DNA from: Palleronia rufa
GTDB taxonomy: Bacteria > Pseudomonadota > Alphaproteobacteria > Rhodobacterales > Rhodobacteraceae
Direction: 5' to 3'
NCBI RefSeq assembly: GCF_000743715.1
Contig: NZ_JQEY01000013.1
Span: 32,998 to 96,997, forward strand
Length of the DNA stretch: 64,000 nt
Part shown: piece by piece, positions 51,643 through 61,209 of the stretch
Numbering within the stretch: position 1 is the first letter of the stretch
Layout of the letters: the number at the start of each line of letters is the position of its first letter
Made by a program: the position numbers and the translations under genes
The notes under the pieces: model-generated
Seen by the model: the letters and a program-made list of their open reading frames with translations, nothing else
Databases searched by the model: none
What the model was told of the DNA's origin: nothing

Positions 51643-51707
51643 AGGAGTCCCGGTCGGGGGTCCGGGCCGGCGGCGCGTCATCCGCGCCCGGCGAAGGCCT
51701 GCGCATC

Positions 51708-51857
51708 TCAGGCGCCGTAGACGGCGCGATGGGCGATGCGGTTGGCATCCTTGCGGTCGATGTCGAGATCGAGCGCCACGTCGAGGGGCAGGTTGCGAAG
51801 CTCCCGGGCGGTGCGGAGGTAGGCGGCGCGCTTGCTGAAGCGGTTGACGAAAGACAT
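51708..51857 (-). CDS. DUF1127 small arginine-rich protein
   Basis: A 49-residue protein from ATG 51857 with AAGGAGCC 7 bp upstream. MSFVNRFSKRAAYLRTAREL is followed by LRNLPLDVALDLDIDRKDAN, the DUF1127 core (LxxLPxxxxxDLGI). Such proteins are small RNA-binding or stress-linked factors in Rhodobacter and Agrobacterium. It is a single gene with its own hairpin and a palindrome just upstream. Confidence 0.85.
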   Translation of the reverse strand: MSFVNRFSKRAAYLRTARELRNLPLDVALDLDIDRKDANRIAHRAVYGA

Positions 51858-51888
51858 TGGTCGGCTCCTTGGTCGATGTGGCCGGTAT

Positions 51889-51902
51889 CGGTACCGGTAC
51901 CG
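51889..51902. promoter_or_regulatory. Perfect 14-bp palindrome upstream of the DUF1127 gene
   Basis: CGGTACCGGTACCG lies 32-45 bp upstream of the start codon, a good position for an operator. No known regulator is matched. Confidence 0.4.
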
Positions 51903-52000
51903 CTCACATCTTCGTTCCGGAGCCTGTTTTCAATCGACGGACAGGCAGAGGCGCCATGCACGGTACGCATGGCGCCGACCGGATGCCGCGCCGCCGGCGC

Positions 52001-52096
52001 TCAGAGGATCATCAGGCGGATGCCGTAGGCAATCACCGCCAGCGCGCCGACGCCAAAGACCCAGAGCGCCACGAACCATGCCAGTTTCCGCAGCAT
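52001..52096 (-). CDS. DUF2474 / CydX-like small oxidase subunit
   Basis: A 31-residue single-helix protein, MLRKLAWFVALWVFGVGALA and on, with a basic N-terminus and one hydrophobic segment. It starts on the last base of cydB. Such DUF2474 or CydX-type peptides are needed for stability of the bd oxidase. It matches the class found with cyanide-insensitive CioAB enzymes. Confidence 0.85.
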   Translation of the reverse strand: MLRKLAWFVALWVFGVGALAVIAYGIRLMIL

Positions 52097-53115
52097 CAGT
52101 GGTAGCCTTCGCCCTTCTCCATCTTGCCGCGGAACACGTAGTAGGCATAGGCGGTATAGCCCAGGATCAGCGGCACCAGGACGACCGCGCCCACGAACAT
52201 GAACAGCTGCGACTTGTACGGGCTGGCGGCGTCGTAGATCGTGACCTCCGTCGGGATCACGTAGGGCCACATGCTGACCCCCAGCCCGACGAAGCACAGG
52301 CCGAACAGGCCCAGCACCAGGACGAAGGGCATCCAGTCGTTCGCCTCGTTGTAGAGTTCGCGGGCCAGCAGGACGATGAAGCCCGCGACCAGCACCGGGA
52401 TCGGTGAGACCTGGAGGATCTCGGGCCAGGCGAACCAGCGCTGGAAGTACGCGGCCTCCAGGAACGGTGTCCAGAGCGACACGATGCCGATGAACCCCAC
52501 CGTGACGAAGCCCAGCAGGCGGGCGATACGGCGGGATTTGTCACGAAGCTCGCCACTGGTTTTCCAGTTGAGCCAGCAGGCCCCCAGAAGTCCGTAGCCG
52601 GCGACCACCGCAAGACCGCAGATCACGGTGAACGGCGTCAGCCAGTCCCACCAGCCGCCGCCGTACTGGCGCCCGTCGACGTCGATCCCCTGCAGCAGCG
52701 CCCCCAGGGTGATGCCCTGCGCCAGCGCCGCCACGGTCGAGCCGCCGATGAACGCCCAGTCCCAGAACCGCCGGGTGAAGGCCGAATTCGCGCGCCAGCG
52801 GAACTCGAACGCGACGCCGCGGAACACCAGGGCCAGCAGCATGGCGATGATCGGCGGATAGAGCGCGGGCATGATGATCGCATAGGCCAGGGGAAAGGCG
52901 GCGAAGAGCCCGCCGCCGCCCAGCACCAGCCAGGTTTCGTTCCCGTCCCAGACCGGCGCCACGGTGTTCATCATCAGGTCGCGGTCTTCCTTGGCCGGAA
53001 ACGCGGGGTAGAGGATCCCGATGCCCAGGTCGAACCCGTCGAGCACCACGTAGACATAGACGGCGAAAGCCAGGAGGAGGGCCCAGGCGACCGTCAGGTC
53101 GAGGCTGATGTCCAT
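52096..53115 (-). CDS. cydB: Cytochrome bd-type ubiquinol oxidase subunit II
   Basis: A 339-residue CydB/CioB with about nine membrane helices. The start YVVLDGFDLGIGIL, the block VWDGNETWLVLGGGGLFAAF and RGVAFEFRWRAN are family signatures. It pairs with CydA to form the oxidase that reduces O2 to water with quinol electrons. The gap to cydA is 9 bp and cydX overlaps its end, so it is one operon. Confidence 0.95.
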   Translation of the reverse strand: MDISLDLTVAWALLLAFAVYVYVVLDGFDLGIGILYPAFPAKEDRDLMMNTVAPVWDGNETWLVLGGGGLFAAFPLAYAIIMPALYPPIIAMLLALVFRGVAFEFRWRANSAFTRRFWDWAFIGGSTVAALAQGITLGALLQGIDVDGRQYGGGWWDWLTPFTVICGLAVVAGYGLLGACWLNWKTSGELRDKSRRIARLLGFVTVGFIGIVSLWTPFLEAAYFQRWFAWPEILQVSPIPVLVAGFIVLLARELYNEANDWMPFVLVLGLFGLCFVGLGVSMWPYVIPTEVTIYDAASPYKSQLFMFVGAVVLVPLILGYTAYAYYVFRGKMEKGEGYH

Positions 53116-53124
53116 GGTCTGTCC

Positions 53125-54540
53125 TTACTCTGCTGGGCTGACTTCGGGACCGGCGCCCGGTGTGATGCCGGCGGTCCGGATCGGACCCGAGGTGTCGCTT
53201 TCCGGCTCGCCGATCTCGGGCGCCTTGGCCATGAGCTTGAAAAGATACATGATCCCCGCGCCGAAGACGAAGAAATAGATCACCACGAAAGCCATGAGCG
53301 ACGCGCCCACCGCCTGCGCCGCGATCGGCGAGACCGACTCTCCGGTGCGCATCAGCCCGTATATGGTGTAGGGCTGCCGGCCGACCTCCGTGGTGACCCA
53401 GCCGGCGATGATCGCGACCAGGCCCGACGGCGCCATCAGCAGCGCGGCGCGGTGAAGCCACCGGTCATAGTGCAGGTTGCCCCGGTAGCGCGACCAGAGC
53501 GACCAGAACCCGACGACGACCATGAGCATCCCCAGGCCGACCATGATGCGGAACGACCAGAAGACGACGGCGACCGGAGGCTCGTCCGCATCGGGCACGG
53601 TGTCCAGCCCGTCCATGGAGGCATTCCAGCCCTTGCCCAGGATCGGACCGCCGAGCTTGGGGATTTCGACCTTGTAGCGTACTATACCTGCCTCCTGGTC
53701 CGGAATGCCGAACAGGATCAGCGGGATGCCGTTATCGTAGCTTTGGAGATGGCCCTCCATCGCCAGCACCTTGTTCGGCTGATACTCATAGGTGTTCAGC
53801 CCCTGCTCATGGCCCAGGAACACCTGCAGGGGCGCGACCACAGCGGCCATCCACATGGCCATGGAGAACATGATCTTGACGCCGCGGTTGGTCTGGCGCC
53901 CGCGCAGCAGGTGCCAGGCGCCGACGCCGCCGACGATGAACGCGGTGCCCAGATAGGCCGCCGTCAGCGTATGGGCGAGACGGTAGGGGAAGGACGGCGA
54001 GAAGATGATCGCCAGCCAGTCGTCGGGCAGGAACTGGCCGTTCTCGCCCATGACGAAGCCCTGGGGCGTGTGCATCCACGAGTTCACCGACAGGATCCAG
54101 GTGGCCGAGATCGCCGTGCCCACGGCGACCATCAGCGTGGCGAACATGTGCAGCCGGGGGCCGACCTTTTCCCGGCCGAAGAGCATGATGCCCAGGAACC
54201 CGGCCTCCAGGAAGAAGGCGGTGAGCACCTCATAGGCCATGAGCGGACCGATCACCGGCCCCGCCCGGTCCGAGAACACCGACCAGTTGGTGCCGAACTG
54301 GTAGGACATGACGATTCCGGACACGACGCCCATGGCGAAGGAGATCGCGAAGATCTTCACCCAGTACTTGAAGAGCCTGAGATAGACGCGGTCCCCGGTC
54401 TTCAGCCACATCCCGTTCAGCACGGCCAGATAGCTTGCCAGTCCGATCGAGAAGGCGGGGAAGATGAAGTGAAACGCGATGGTGAATGCGAACTGTATCC
54501 GCGCCAGCATCAATGCGTCGAGACCGAGGAAGGTATCCAT
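53125..54540 (-). CDS. cydA: Cytochrome bd-type ubiquinol oxidase subunit I (cyanide-insensitive type)
   Basis: A 471-residue CydA/CioA, heme-bearing. The N-terminal RIQFAFTIAFHFIFP carries the heme histidine (H about 19), and YRLAHTLTAAYLG the second. The quinol-related GWVTTEVGRQPYTIYGLMRT has Tyr where E. coli-type CydA has Trp, and the Q-loop is short, both typical of the cyanide-insensitive CIO class. About nine helices. It allows respiration under low oxygen or heme-copper oxidase inhibition. Confidence 0.95.
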   Translation of the reverse strand: MDTFLGLDALMLARIQFAFTIAFHFIFPAFSIGLASYLAVLNGMWLKTGDRVYLRLFKYWVKIFAISFAMGVVSGIVMSYQFGTNWSVFSDRAGPVIGPLMAYEVLTAFFLEAGFLGIMLFGREKVGPRLHMFATLMVAVGTAISATWILSVNSWMHTPQGFVMGENGQFLPDDWLAIIFSPSFPYRLAHTLTAAYLGTAFIVGGVGAWHLLRGRQTNRGVKIMFSMAMWMAAVVAPLQVFLGHEQGLNTYEYQPNKVLAMEGHLQSYDNGIPLILFGIPDQEAGIVRYKVEIPKLGGPILGKGWNASMDGLDTVPDADEPPVAVVFWSFRIMVGLGMLMVVVGFWSLWSRYRGNLHYDRWLHRAALLMAPSGLVAIIAGWVTTEVGRQPYTIYGLMRTGESVSPIAAQAVGASLMAFVVIYFFVFGAGIMYLFKLMAKAPEIGEPESDTSGPIRTAGITPGAGPEVSPAE

Positions 54541-54683
54541 CGCATGGGCCCTTTTATGAGATGATGCCCGTTAGATAGCCATCCGGCCGGGGGAGTCCAC
54601 GCAGCGGCGGCGCTGCGTGATGTCGCAGTTGCCGCGCAGGAGGCGGGCGGCGGGACGCAGGGCGCCCCGCCGCCCGGGGCGCG

Positions 54684-55253
54684 TCAGACCATCTTGGGGT
54701 AGAGCACCACGGTCGTGTCCATGGGCACCTGGTCGTAGAGGATCTTGACATGCTCGTTGAGCAGGCCCGCGCAGCCGTTCGACACGGCGCGTCCGATGGT
54801 GCTGGGGTCCGACGTGCCGTGGATGCGCAGGAAGGTGTCGCCGCGGCCCGGCTCGAACAGGTAGAGGGCGCGGGCGCCCAGCGGGTTGTCGATGCCGCCC
54901 TCCATGCCGTCCTCTGCGAACTGGGCGTATTTCTCCGGCTCGCGCTCGATCATCCCGGGCGTCGGCTTCCAGGACGGCCACTCCTTCTTGGCGCCGACGT
55001 AGTAGCGGCCGGGCTCATACAGACCCTCGCGCCCGACGCGGATCCCGTAGCGCCAGGCCTGCTGGTTAGGCAGGGTCCAGAAGAGCTGGAAATGGTCGGG
55101 AAACACGTGCACCTCACCGACCGGGAGCGGCTGGCGCAGCGTCACCAGGGCGGGTTGCAGCCGGGGCGGAAGCGTTTGGGCGGATGCGGCAGAGCCCAGC
55201 AGGCTGGCGCCCAGGGCCGCAAGGCCGGTGGTCATGAACTCTCTTCTTTGCAT
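54684..55253 (-). CDS. L,D-transpeptidase (YkuD domain), exported
   Basis: A 189-residue enzyme making 3-3 crosslinks or attaching proteins to peptidoglycan. The N-terminus QRREFMTTGLAALGASLLG is a twin-arginine-like signal. The active site is complete: H145 in LRIHGTSDPSTIG and C161 in SNGCAGLLNEHV, in the typical HGT-x-SxGC spacing. No partner gene lies nearby. The next gene upstream is a glycosyltransferase read in the same direction. Confidence 0.92.
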   Translation of the reverse strand: MQRREFMTTGLAALGASLLGSAASAQTLPPRLQPALVTLRQPLPVGEVHVFPDHFQLFWTLPNQQAWRYGIRVGREGLYEPGRYYVGAKKEWPSWKPTPGMIEREPEKYAQFAEDGMEGGIDNPLGARALYLFEPGRGDTFLRIHGTSDPSTIGRAVSNGCAGLLNEHVKILYDQVPMDTTVVLYPKMV

Positions 55254-55364
55254 GGCGAAATCCCTTTTTTCTCAGCCGTTCGGAGGCAACACTTAAACGA
55301 TCCAGGCGGATCCCGGACCCGCGTTGACACGAACGTTATCTTCTCAGGCGATAGTTGTCAGTGG

Positions 55365-56198
55365 CTATTGCGGCTGAGGAAACCCGTAACGGGCGGTCAG
55401 TGCGGCGATGGCGCGGTCGTTGCCCGATTGCACCAGGTTCGCCTGCCGCAGCGCCGTGCCTTGGGTTCCCGGCCATTCGATGAGGCGCATCGGGCCGCCG
55501 ACCTTTTCCGGCCGGCTGCCGCAGAGCCGGTGCATCCAGTAGAGCCAGACGTCGTCGGCGCCGGGCGCCAGCGCGTCGAAGAGGTCGCGGCGGCAGACGT
55601 CCGGATGCAGCGTGCCGGGGGCGTAGAGTATCCCGCCGACCCCGGTGGGAAACACCAGCGGCCCGGTTTCCGGATGCGGGATGTTGCGCCGCCAGTCGCG
55701 GTAGGGCGCCGGCGCGCCGCCGGGGTCCAGCGCCACCCGATGCGCGCGGTTGGCCACGACCGGCGCGCCCGCGGCGACCAGGGATCCGAGCCAGCCGGCC
55801 CCATAGTAGGTGTCGTCATCCGCGGTCACGATGGTCGCCTCCGGCATCGCGTGCAGGGCCGGAACGATCTTCTTGTAGGAGCGCAGGTCGCCGCAGGGCG
55901 CGATCTCCAGCCCCCGGGCCGCAAGGTCGGTGACGGCGCGCGGCAGGGACGCCATGTCGTCCCGCGCGATCCAGAGCACCACGCGGTCCGGCGCGACGGT
56001 CTGGCACAGCAGCGCGGCCAGCGTGTGATGCAGGCACCCGAACCGGGCCGGGTAGCTGGTCAGGCTGACCACCAGCGGCGTTTTCAGCCCGTGCGGGCGC
56101 GGCGAAACGCGCAACGGACGGGCGGCGATCTCGGCGAGGGCGCGGCGGACCCGCCAGCGGTGCTTTGCGGCGCGGATCAGCTCTGCGGGCCGCGTCAT
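55365..56198 (-). CDS. Glycosyltransferase, family unassigned
   Basis: A 277-residue protein with a GT-A-like fold. TPLVVSLTSYPARFGCLHHT begins the domain, and the metal-binding acidic triad is in TIVTADDDTYYGAGW. The later DDVWLYWMHRL is like the acceptor region. It probably transfers a sugar to a surface glycan. It overlaps the next gene by 4 bp (ATGA) and is the third gene of a three-gene unit. Confidence 0.75.
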   Translation of the reverse strand: MTRPAELIRAAKHRWRVRRALAEIAARPLRVSPRPHGLKTPLVVSLTSYPARFGCLHHTLAALLCQTVAPDRVVLWIARDDMASLPRAVTDLAARGLEIAPCGDLRSYKKIVPALHAMPEATIVTADDDTYYGAGWLGSLVAAGAPVVANRAHRVALDPGGAPAPYRDWRRNIPHPETGPLVFPTGVGGILYAPGTLHPDVCRRDLFDALAPGADDVWLYWMHRLCGSRPEKVGGPMRLIEWPGTQGTALRQANLVQSGNDRAIAALTARYGFPQPQ

Positions 56199-56977
56199 GT
56201 TCCGCGCCAGGCGCGTGCCAGCCAGTCCACGTCGCCGATCCGGCGGTACCACTTGCCGCCGGTCCCGTTCAGCACGTCGGACATCTTGGGCGCGCCGGCG
56301 AAAACGACGATCCGGGCGCCCTCCGGCACGGCCGGGTCGCGCAGGTAGCTTGCCGCGTAGCGCGGCACGCAGTCGTTCTTGAAGCTGACGCACCAGCCGC
56401 GGGGCCAGTAGTCCAGCTCACCGCGCGCGGCGAGCTGGGCGGACTGGAACTGCTGCGAAATCTCGTAATCGCGGGTGGCGGCGACCGGGTCGGCCAGGAA
56501 GGCGTCCAGCACATGGGCGTGCTGCCCGATCCGGTAGCGAAACACCGACGAATTGCCGACCATATGCAGGAAGCGGTCCCGCTCTGGGTTGAGGCGGCGC
56601 AGAGGCTTGGCGCGGAACAGGTCGTCGTCGCGCAGGATGCGGAAGGTGCCGGGCAGGTCGAAGAACGGATCGAGCCGGTCCACGATCACCAGGTCGAGGT
56701 CCAGAAACAGCGCGGTGCCGGACAACCCGCCCAGATCGCGCCGGAACAGCGCCAGCTTGCGCCAGCGCGTGTCGCCATGGCCGGGCGGCAGGCCCAGATC
56801 CGGCAGCGGCATCGCCTCGACCTGCGGATCCAGCCCGGCGGCGTCGTCGGTGAAGCACACGAAGCGGTGCGGCCGCGACAGGTGCCGGGCGACGCCGCGC
56901 GCCAGGTTGTTGACGTAATCGGCCCCGTAGAGGTTGCCCCATTTCATGCACAACACAAGGACGGGATCGGTGGTCAT
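56195..56977 (-). CDS. Glycosyltransferase-like protein
   Basis: A 260-residue GT-A-like protein. VLVLCMKWGNLYGADYVNNL starts it; the metal-binding motif is ALFLDLDLVIVDRLDPFFD. The start at 56977 overlaps the GT8 gene stop (ATGA), and its end overlaps the following gene in the same way. It may act with its neighbours on lipopolysaccharide or exopolysaccharide. The donor sugar is unknown. Confidence 0.75.
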   Translation of the reverse strand: MTTDPVLVLCMKWGNLYGADYVNNLARGVARHLSRPHRFVCFTDDAAGLDPQVEAMPLPDLGLPPGHGDTRWRKLALFRRDLGGLSGTALFLDLDLVIVDRLDPFFDLPGTFRILRDDDLFRAKPLRRLNPERDRFLHMVGNSSVFRYRIGQHAHVLDAFLADPVAATRDYEISQQFQSAQLAARGELDYWPRGWCVSFKNDCVPRYAASYLRDPAVPEGARIVVFAGAPKMSDVLNGTGGKWYRRIGDVDWLARAWRGT

Positions 56978-58119
56978 GGCTCCATGGCCGCCAGGTCCAG
57001 ATGCAGAGGACGCCGCAGGTGGCGGCCGTCGAAAGTGACGGCCGCGGGATCCTGGAGCGGTGCGTCGGCGCCGACATGAGGATCGGCGTAGCGTCCGCAG
57101 GCGATGTCGTCGATCAGGGCGTCGGCCATGACCCGGCACCGGCATGTCCAGTCCCTGCGCAGACGCCGCTCTCGGCCGGTGGTCGCCCCGAGCCGGGTCA
57201 GGCCGTGGCGGATCCTGCGCCGCAGCGCCACCGGCAGCGATTCCGGCCTGCGGCAGTCCAGCCGGTCCGGGTCGTGCCCGAGGTGCGCGATCTCACGCCG
57301 GTAGAGCGGATGCGGCTGGCCGTGCGGGGTGGCGGGGTCGGCCGCGCCCTGCCACGGCTTGTCGCGGCTGGAGAAATGCAGGAACACCGGCGGAAACACG
57401 GTCTCGAACCCATCGTTGAACAGCGCCTGCTGGAAGTTGAAGCGGGGGCTGAGTTCGGTCCATCTGTCCTGGAAGAGCCAGTTCAGGAAGTCCTGGTCGG
57501 GCATCATCACGGCAGGACCGCAAAGGGTCGCAAACCGGCCGAGTTCGGCCGACATGTCGATGTCGGCCCATGGCGCAGGGTCGATGAGCAGGGCGCCCGA
57601 GTTGAAATAGCGCTGCCCGCGCAGACCGATCGAGGCGAGCCATTCACCGCGGCTCAGGCCGGTCCCGGCCGGTCCCTTGCCGATAGAGGCGCCGTCCTGC
57701 ACCGCCCCCAGACCGCCCGGCAGCGGAACCGACAGGAGGGCGTCGTCCCGGTCCATCACACAGATATCCGCGTCCAGATACATCACCCGGCCGTAGTCGC
57801 GCAGCAGGGCCGGAGCGAACAAGCGGCAGTAGACGATGGCCGGCCAGTCATCCGTCGCCGGCAGCGGCTGCGGCAAAAGCGGCATCAGGCGGTTGTCGTG
57901 GCGAAAGACCCCATCGCCCAGCCGCGTGACGCCACCGGACCCGCCGGCCGATTCCACGAAGATGCGGACATCGGCGTTCCACAATCGGCGGATGCGGGAC
58001 GCCTGCATCAGTGCCGGTGGAACATATCGTTCGTCGGCGACGAAGTAGAAAGCGAGATTGCTCGTATTGGCACGAACGGGCGGGGTTCGGCCGGGGAGCC
58101 CCCGAACGCGAAGAGGCAT
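56974..58119 (-). CDS. Glycosyltransferase family 8-like protein
   Basis: A 381-residue GT8-type transferase. NLAFYFVADERYVPPALMQA begins the domain, and the DXD motif is in VMYLDADICVMDRDDALL. Further blocks GQRYFNSGALLIDP and MPDQDFLNWLF fit GT8. The only in-frame start before the domain is the ATG at 58119, which lies within the hairpin after pnp; a non-standard start closer to the domain cannot be excluded. First gene of a three-gene overlapping unit. Confidence 0.8.
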   Translation of the reverse strand: MPLRVRGLPGRTPPVRANTSNLAFYFVADERYVPPALMQASRIRRLWNADVRIFVESAGGSGGVTRLGDGVFRHDNRLMPLLPQPLPATDDWPAIVYCRLFAPALLRDYGRVMYLDADICVMDRDDALLSVPLPGGLGAVQDGASIGKGPAGTGLSRGEWLASIGLRGQRYFNSGALLIDPAPWADIDMSAELGRFATLCGPAVMMPDQDFLNWLFQDRWTELSPRFNFQQALFNDGFETVFPPVFLHFSSRDKPWQGAADPATPHGQPHPLYRREIAHLGHDPDRLDCRRPESLPVALRRRIRHGLTRLGATTGRERRLRRDWTCRCRVMADALIDDIACGRYADPHVGADAPLQDPAAVTFDGRHLRRPLHLDLAAMEP

Positions 58120-58134
58120 CCGAACGGATGCCTC
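58113..58134 (-). terminator. Hairpin downstream of pnp
   Basis: GAGGCATCCG and CGGATGCCTC form a perfect 10-bp stem with a 2-nt loop, 28 nt after the pnp stop. It lacks a long T-tract (CTCTTCGCG follows), so termination may be partial. It overlaps the predicted start of the GT8 gene. Confidence 0.55.
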
Positions 58135-58161
58135 TCGCTGATGTCGAGCGTCGGACAGGGT

Positions 58162-60294
58162 TCAGCCCTCGGCGTCTTCCTTGACCATTTCCTGGCCGGT
58201 CTCCTGGTCCACCACCTTCATCGACAGGCGCACCTTGCCGCGGTCGTCGAATCCCAGAAGCTTGACCCAGACCTCCTGGCCTTCCTTCAGGACGTCCGAC
58301 GGATGGTTGAGGCGGCGGCTTTCGATCTGGCTCACGTGCACCAGCCCGTCGCGCTTGCCGAAGAAGTTCACGAAGGCGCCGAAGTCCACGATCTTGACGA
58401 CCGTGCCCTTGTAGACCTTGCCCTCTTCCGGCTCCGCCACGATGGAGTAGATCATGTCGTAGGCGCGCTTGATGGCCTCTCCGTTGGGCGAGGCGATCTT
58501 GATGACCCCGTCGTCGTTGACGTCCACCTTGGCGCCGGACGTCTCCACGATCTCGCGGATGACCTTGCCGCCGGAGCCGATCACTTCGCGGATCTTGTCG
58601 GTGGGGATCTGCATGGTCTCGATCCGGGGCGCGTGCTCGGAGAATTCGGCGGTCTCGGAGAGCGCCTTGTTCATCTCTCCCAGAATGTGCATCCGCCCGG
58701 CGCGGGCCTGCTCCAGCGCCTTGCGCATGATCTCCGGCGTGATCCCGGCCACCTTGATGTCCATCTGGAGCGAGGTGATGCCGTTTTCGGTGCCCGCTAC
58801 CTTGAAGTCCATGTCGCCCAGGTGATCCTCATCGCCCAGGATGTCGGTGAGGATCGCGTAATCGCCGTCCTCCTCCAGGATCAGGCCCATGGCGACGCCG
58901 GCGACCGGCGCCTTGAGGGGCACGCCCGCGTCCATCATCGACAGCGAGCCGCCGCACACAGAGGCCATGGAGGAGGAGCCGTTCGATTCGGTGATCTCCG
59001 ACACGACGCGGATCGTGTATGGAAAGTCGGTCGCGGCGGGCAGGACGGCCTGGAGCGCGCGCCAGGCCAGCTTGCCATGGCCGATCTCGCGCCGTCCGGT
59101 GAAGCCGAAGCGGCCCACTTCGCCGACCGAGTAGGGCGGGAAGTTGTAGTGCAGCATGAAGTTCGACTTGTAGGTGCCGTTCAGCGCGTCGATCATCTGC
59201 TCGTCGTCGCCGGTGCCCAGGGTGGTGACCACAAGGCCCTGCGTCTCGCCGCGGGTGAACAGGGCAGAGCCGTGGGTGCGGGGCAGGATGCCGGTTTCGG
59301 CCACGATGGCGCGGACCTCGTCCGTGGCGCGGCCGTCGATCCGCTTGCCGCCCTTGACCACGTCACCGCGAAGAATGGACGATTCGAGCTTCTTGAACGC
59401 CGCGCCGAGGTTCTCGTCGGCGGTCTGCTCATCGGACAGCTGGCCCATGACATGCGCACGCGCACCGGAGATCGCGGTGGTGCGGTCCTGCTTGTCGGTG
59501 ATCGCGAAGGCGGCGCGCATCTTCTCCTCGCCGGCGGATTTCACCGCGGCGTAAAGGTCGGCGTAATCCGGCGGCTGGAAGTCGAACGGCTCCTTGGCGG
59601 CGGCCTCTGCCAGGTCGATGATCAGGTCGATCACCGGCTGGATCTGCTCATGGGCGAAGGTGACCGCGCCGAGCATTTCCTCTTCCGACAGCTCGTAGGC
59701 CTCGGACTCGACCATCATCACCGCGTCCTTGGTGCCCGCGACGACCAGATCCAGGCGCTGGTCGGGGTTTTCCCGCAGCTTGTGCATGTCGTCGATCTCG
59801 GGGTTCAGCACGTAGTCGCCGTCCTCGTACCCCACGCGGCAACCCGCGATCGGCCCCATGAACGGCGCGCCCGACAGCGTCAGCGCGGCGGATGCGGCGA
59901 TCATCGCCACCACGTCGGGGTCGTTGACCAGGTCGTGGGACAGCACGGTGCAGATCACCAGCACTTCGTTCTTGAAGCCCGGCACGAACAGCGGACGGAT
60001 CGGACGGTCGATCAGGCGGGAGGTCAGCGTCTCCTTCTCGGTGGGACGGGCCTCGCGCTTGAAGAAGCCGCCGGGGATCTTGCCGGCGGCATAGTATTTC
60101 TCGTTGTAATGCACGGTCAGCGGGAAGAAGTCCTGCCCCGGCTTCTGGCTCTTGGCGAAGGTGACGTTGGCCATGACGCTGGTCTCGCCCAGCGTGGCGA
60201 TGACCGATCCGTCGGCCTGACGCGCGACTTTTCCGGTCTCCAGCGTGAGGGTCTCTTCGCCCCACTGCATCGATTTCTTGGTCTCGTTGAACAT
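58162..60294 (-). CDS. pnp: Polyribonucleotide nucleotidyltransferase
   Basis: A 710-residue 3'-5' exoribonuclease of the RNA degradosome. Two RNase PH domains (about 1-230 and 310-550; [23 protein letters not shown] [15 protein letters not shown] and [17 protein letters not shown]), a KH domain near 555-615 ([17 protein letters not shown]) and an S1 domain near 620-690 ([20 protein letters not shown]) are all intact. The length is normal. rpsO lies upstream on the same strand, the usual arrangement. Confidence 0.97.
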   Translation of the reverse strand: MFNETKKSMQWGEETLTLETGKVARQADGSVIATLGETSVMANVTFAKSQKPGQDFFPLTVHYNEKYYAAGKIPGGFFKREARPTEKETLTSRLIDRPIRPLFVPGFKNEVLVICTVLSHDLVNDPDVVAMIAASAALTLSGAPFMGPIAGCRVGYEDGDYVLNPEIDDMHKLRENPDQRLDLVVAGTKDAVMMVESEAYELSEEEMLGAVTFAHEQIQPVIDLIIDLAEAAAKEPFDFQPPDYADLYAAVKSAGEEKMRAAFAITDKQDRTTAISGARAHVMGQLSDEQTADENLGAAFKKLESSILRGDVVKGGKRIDGRATDEVRAIVAETGILPRTHGSALFTRGETQGLVVTTLGTGDDEQMIDALNGTYKSNFMLHYNFPPYSVGEVGRFGFTGRREIGHGKLAWRALQAVLPAATDFPYTIRVVSEITESNGSSSMASVCGGSLSMMDAGVPLKAPVAGVAMGLILEEDGDYAILTDILGDEDHLGDMDFKVAGTENGITSLQMDIKVAGITPEIMRKALEQARAGRMHILGEMNKALSETAEFSEHAPRIETMQIPTDKIREVIGSGGKVIREIVETSGAKVDVNDDGVIKIASPNGEAIKRAYDMIYSIVAEPEEGKVYKGTVVKIVDFGAFVNFFGKRDGLVHVSQIESRRLNHPSDVLKEGQEVWVKLLGFDDRGKVRLSMKVVDQETGQEMVKEDAEG

Positions 60295-60651
60295 CTGTCG
60301 TATCCTGTCTGGGCCGCGCGGAGCCCTCTCCGCCGGTCCGTTTGCATGGCGGCCGTATTGCCGCCGACCCCCCTATCGTTCCATGCGCCGGGGTCAGGGC
60401 GTCACGTCTCAGATCAGGCGCCCCTACAGGATTTCGCGTTTCAAGGCCAGTGGGGTGTGCGGATGCGGCGCGGTGCGACGGGATCGGTGCATGGGGTCGT
60501 CCGGCAACCGTTTTTCGCGCGTCCGGCACGCGCGGCAATCGCGCGCATGTCGCGGCCCGGTTCGGGCCGGCGGCGCTGCGGACGGGGATTGCGCCGGCAC
60601 CCCGCGGCGTCCGGGTTCTGGCCGGCGGCACTCCGGCACCGGACCCAGCAA
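60295..60651. other. Intergenic region between pnp and the rpsO terminator
   Basis: An unusually long spacer (421 bp to rpsO including the terminator). It should carry the pnp promoter and leader, where autoregulation acts in other bacteria. No gene is supported. Confidence 0.5.
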
Positions 60652-60673
60652 AAAGGGCCCGCCGGGGCCCTTT
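60652..60673 (-). terminator. Rho-independent terminator after rpsO
   Basis: AAAGGGCCC and GGGCCCTTT form a 9-bp stem with a 4-nt loop. On the minus strand it is followed by TTTTTGC, 43 nt after the rpsO stop. Confidence 0.9.
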
Positions 60674-60715
60674 CGGTCTCTCGCCGTGTTTGTGCCGGTA
60701 TGCCCGGCGGCCGCC

Positions 60716-60985
60716 TCAGCGGCGGATGCCCAGGCGCTTGATGAGATCCTGATAGCGGGCCTCGTCGCGGGCCTTGGTGTAGTCGAGCAGCTTGCGCCGC
60801 TGTGCCACGAGCTTGAGCAGACCGCGGCGGGAATGGTTGTCCTTGGCGTGGGTCTTGAAATGCTCGGTCAGCGCGGAAATGCGGTGCGTCAGGATCGCGA
60901 CCTGCACCTCAGGCGAGCCGGTATCGCCGTCCTTCGTCGCGTAATCCTTGATGACCTTCTGCTTGTCTTCTGCCGTGATCGACAT
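60716..60985 (-). CDS. rpsO: 30S ribosomal protein S15
   Basis: An 89-residue primary 16S rRNA-binding protein. [40 protein letters not shown] and RRKLLDYTK are the S15 signatures, and the length is exact. It has its own terminator, so most transcripts end before pnp. Confidence 0.98.
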   Translation of the reverse strand: MSITAEDKQKVIKDYATKDGDTGSPEVQVAILTHRISALTEHFKTHAKDNHSRRGLLKLVAQRRKLLDYTKARDEARYQDLIKRLGIRR

Positions 60986-61209
60986 CGGGCGTCTCCTTCA
61001 TGGTTCCGGTGTGACGGCGCCGTCCGGGATGTCGTCCAGTCCGGGCCCCTTGCCGCGCGAAGGCGCGACCGGCAGGTGACTAGACCAAGCGCGCGAAAAT
61101 GAAAAGATCCGCCGTTGACCCCGGCGCATTAACCGCGTCGGTCGAATATATTGGAACAATGAGGGAACATCCAGTAGCGTGCAGGATGTGTGTCGGGGTT
61201 GGGGGCAAC

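Noticed and set aside
49228..51720. 830-codon plus-strand open frame
   Set aside because: It covers the EamA gene in another frame and the channel gene in antisense, with a low-complexity Arg/Gly/Ala composition typical of shadow frames.
57001..60741. A 1,246-codon open frame on the plus strand
   Set aside because: It runs antisense across pnp and two glycosyltransferase genes. It has no domain and arises from GC-rich codon third positions.
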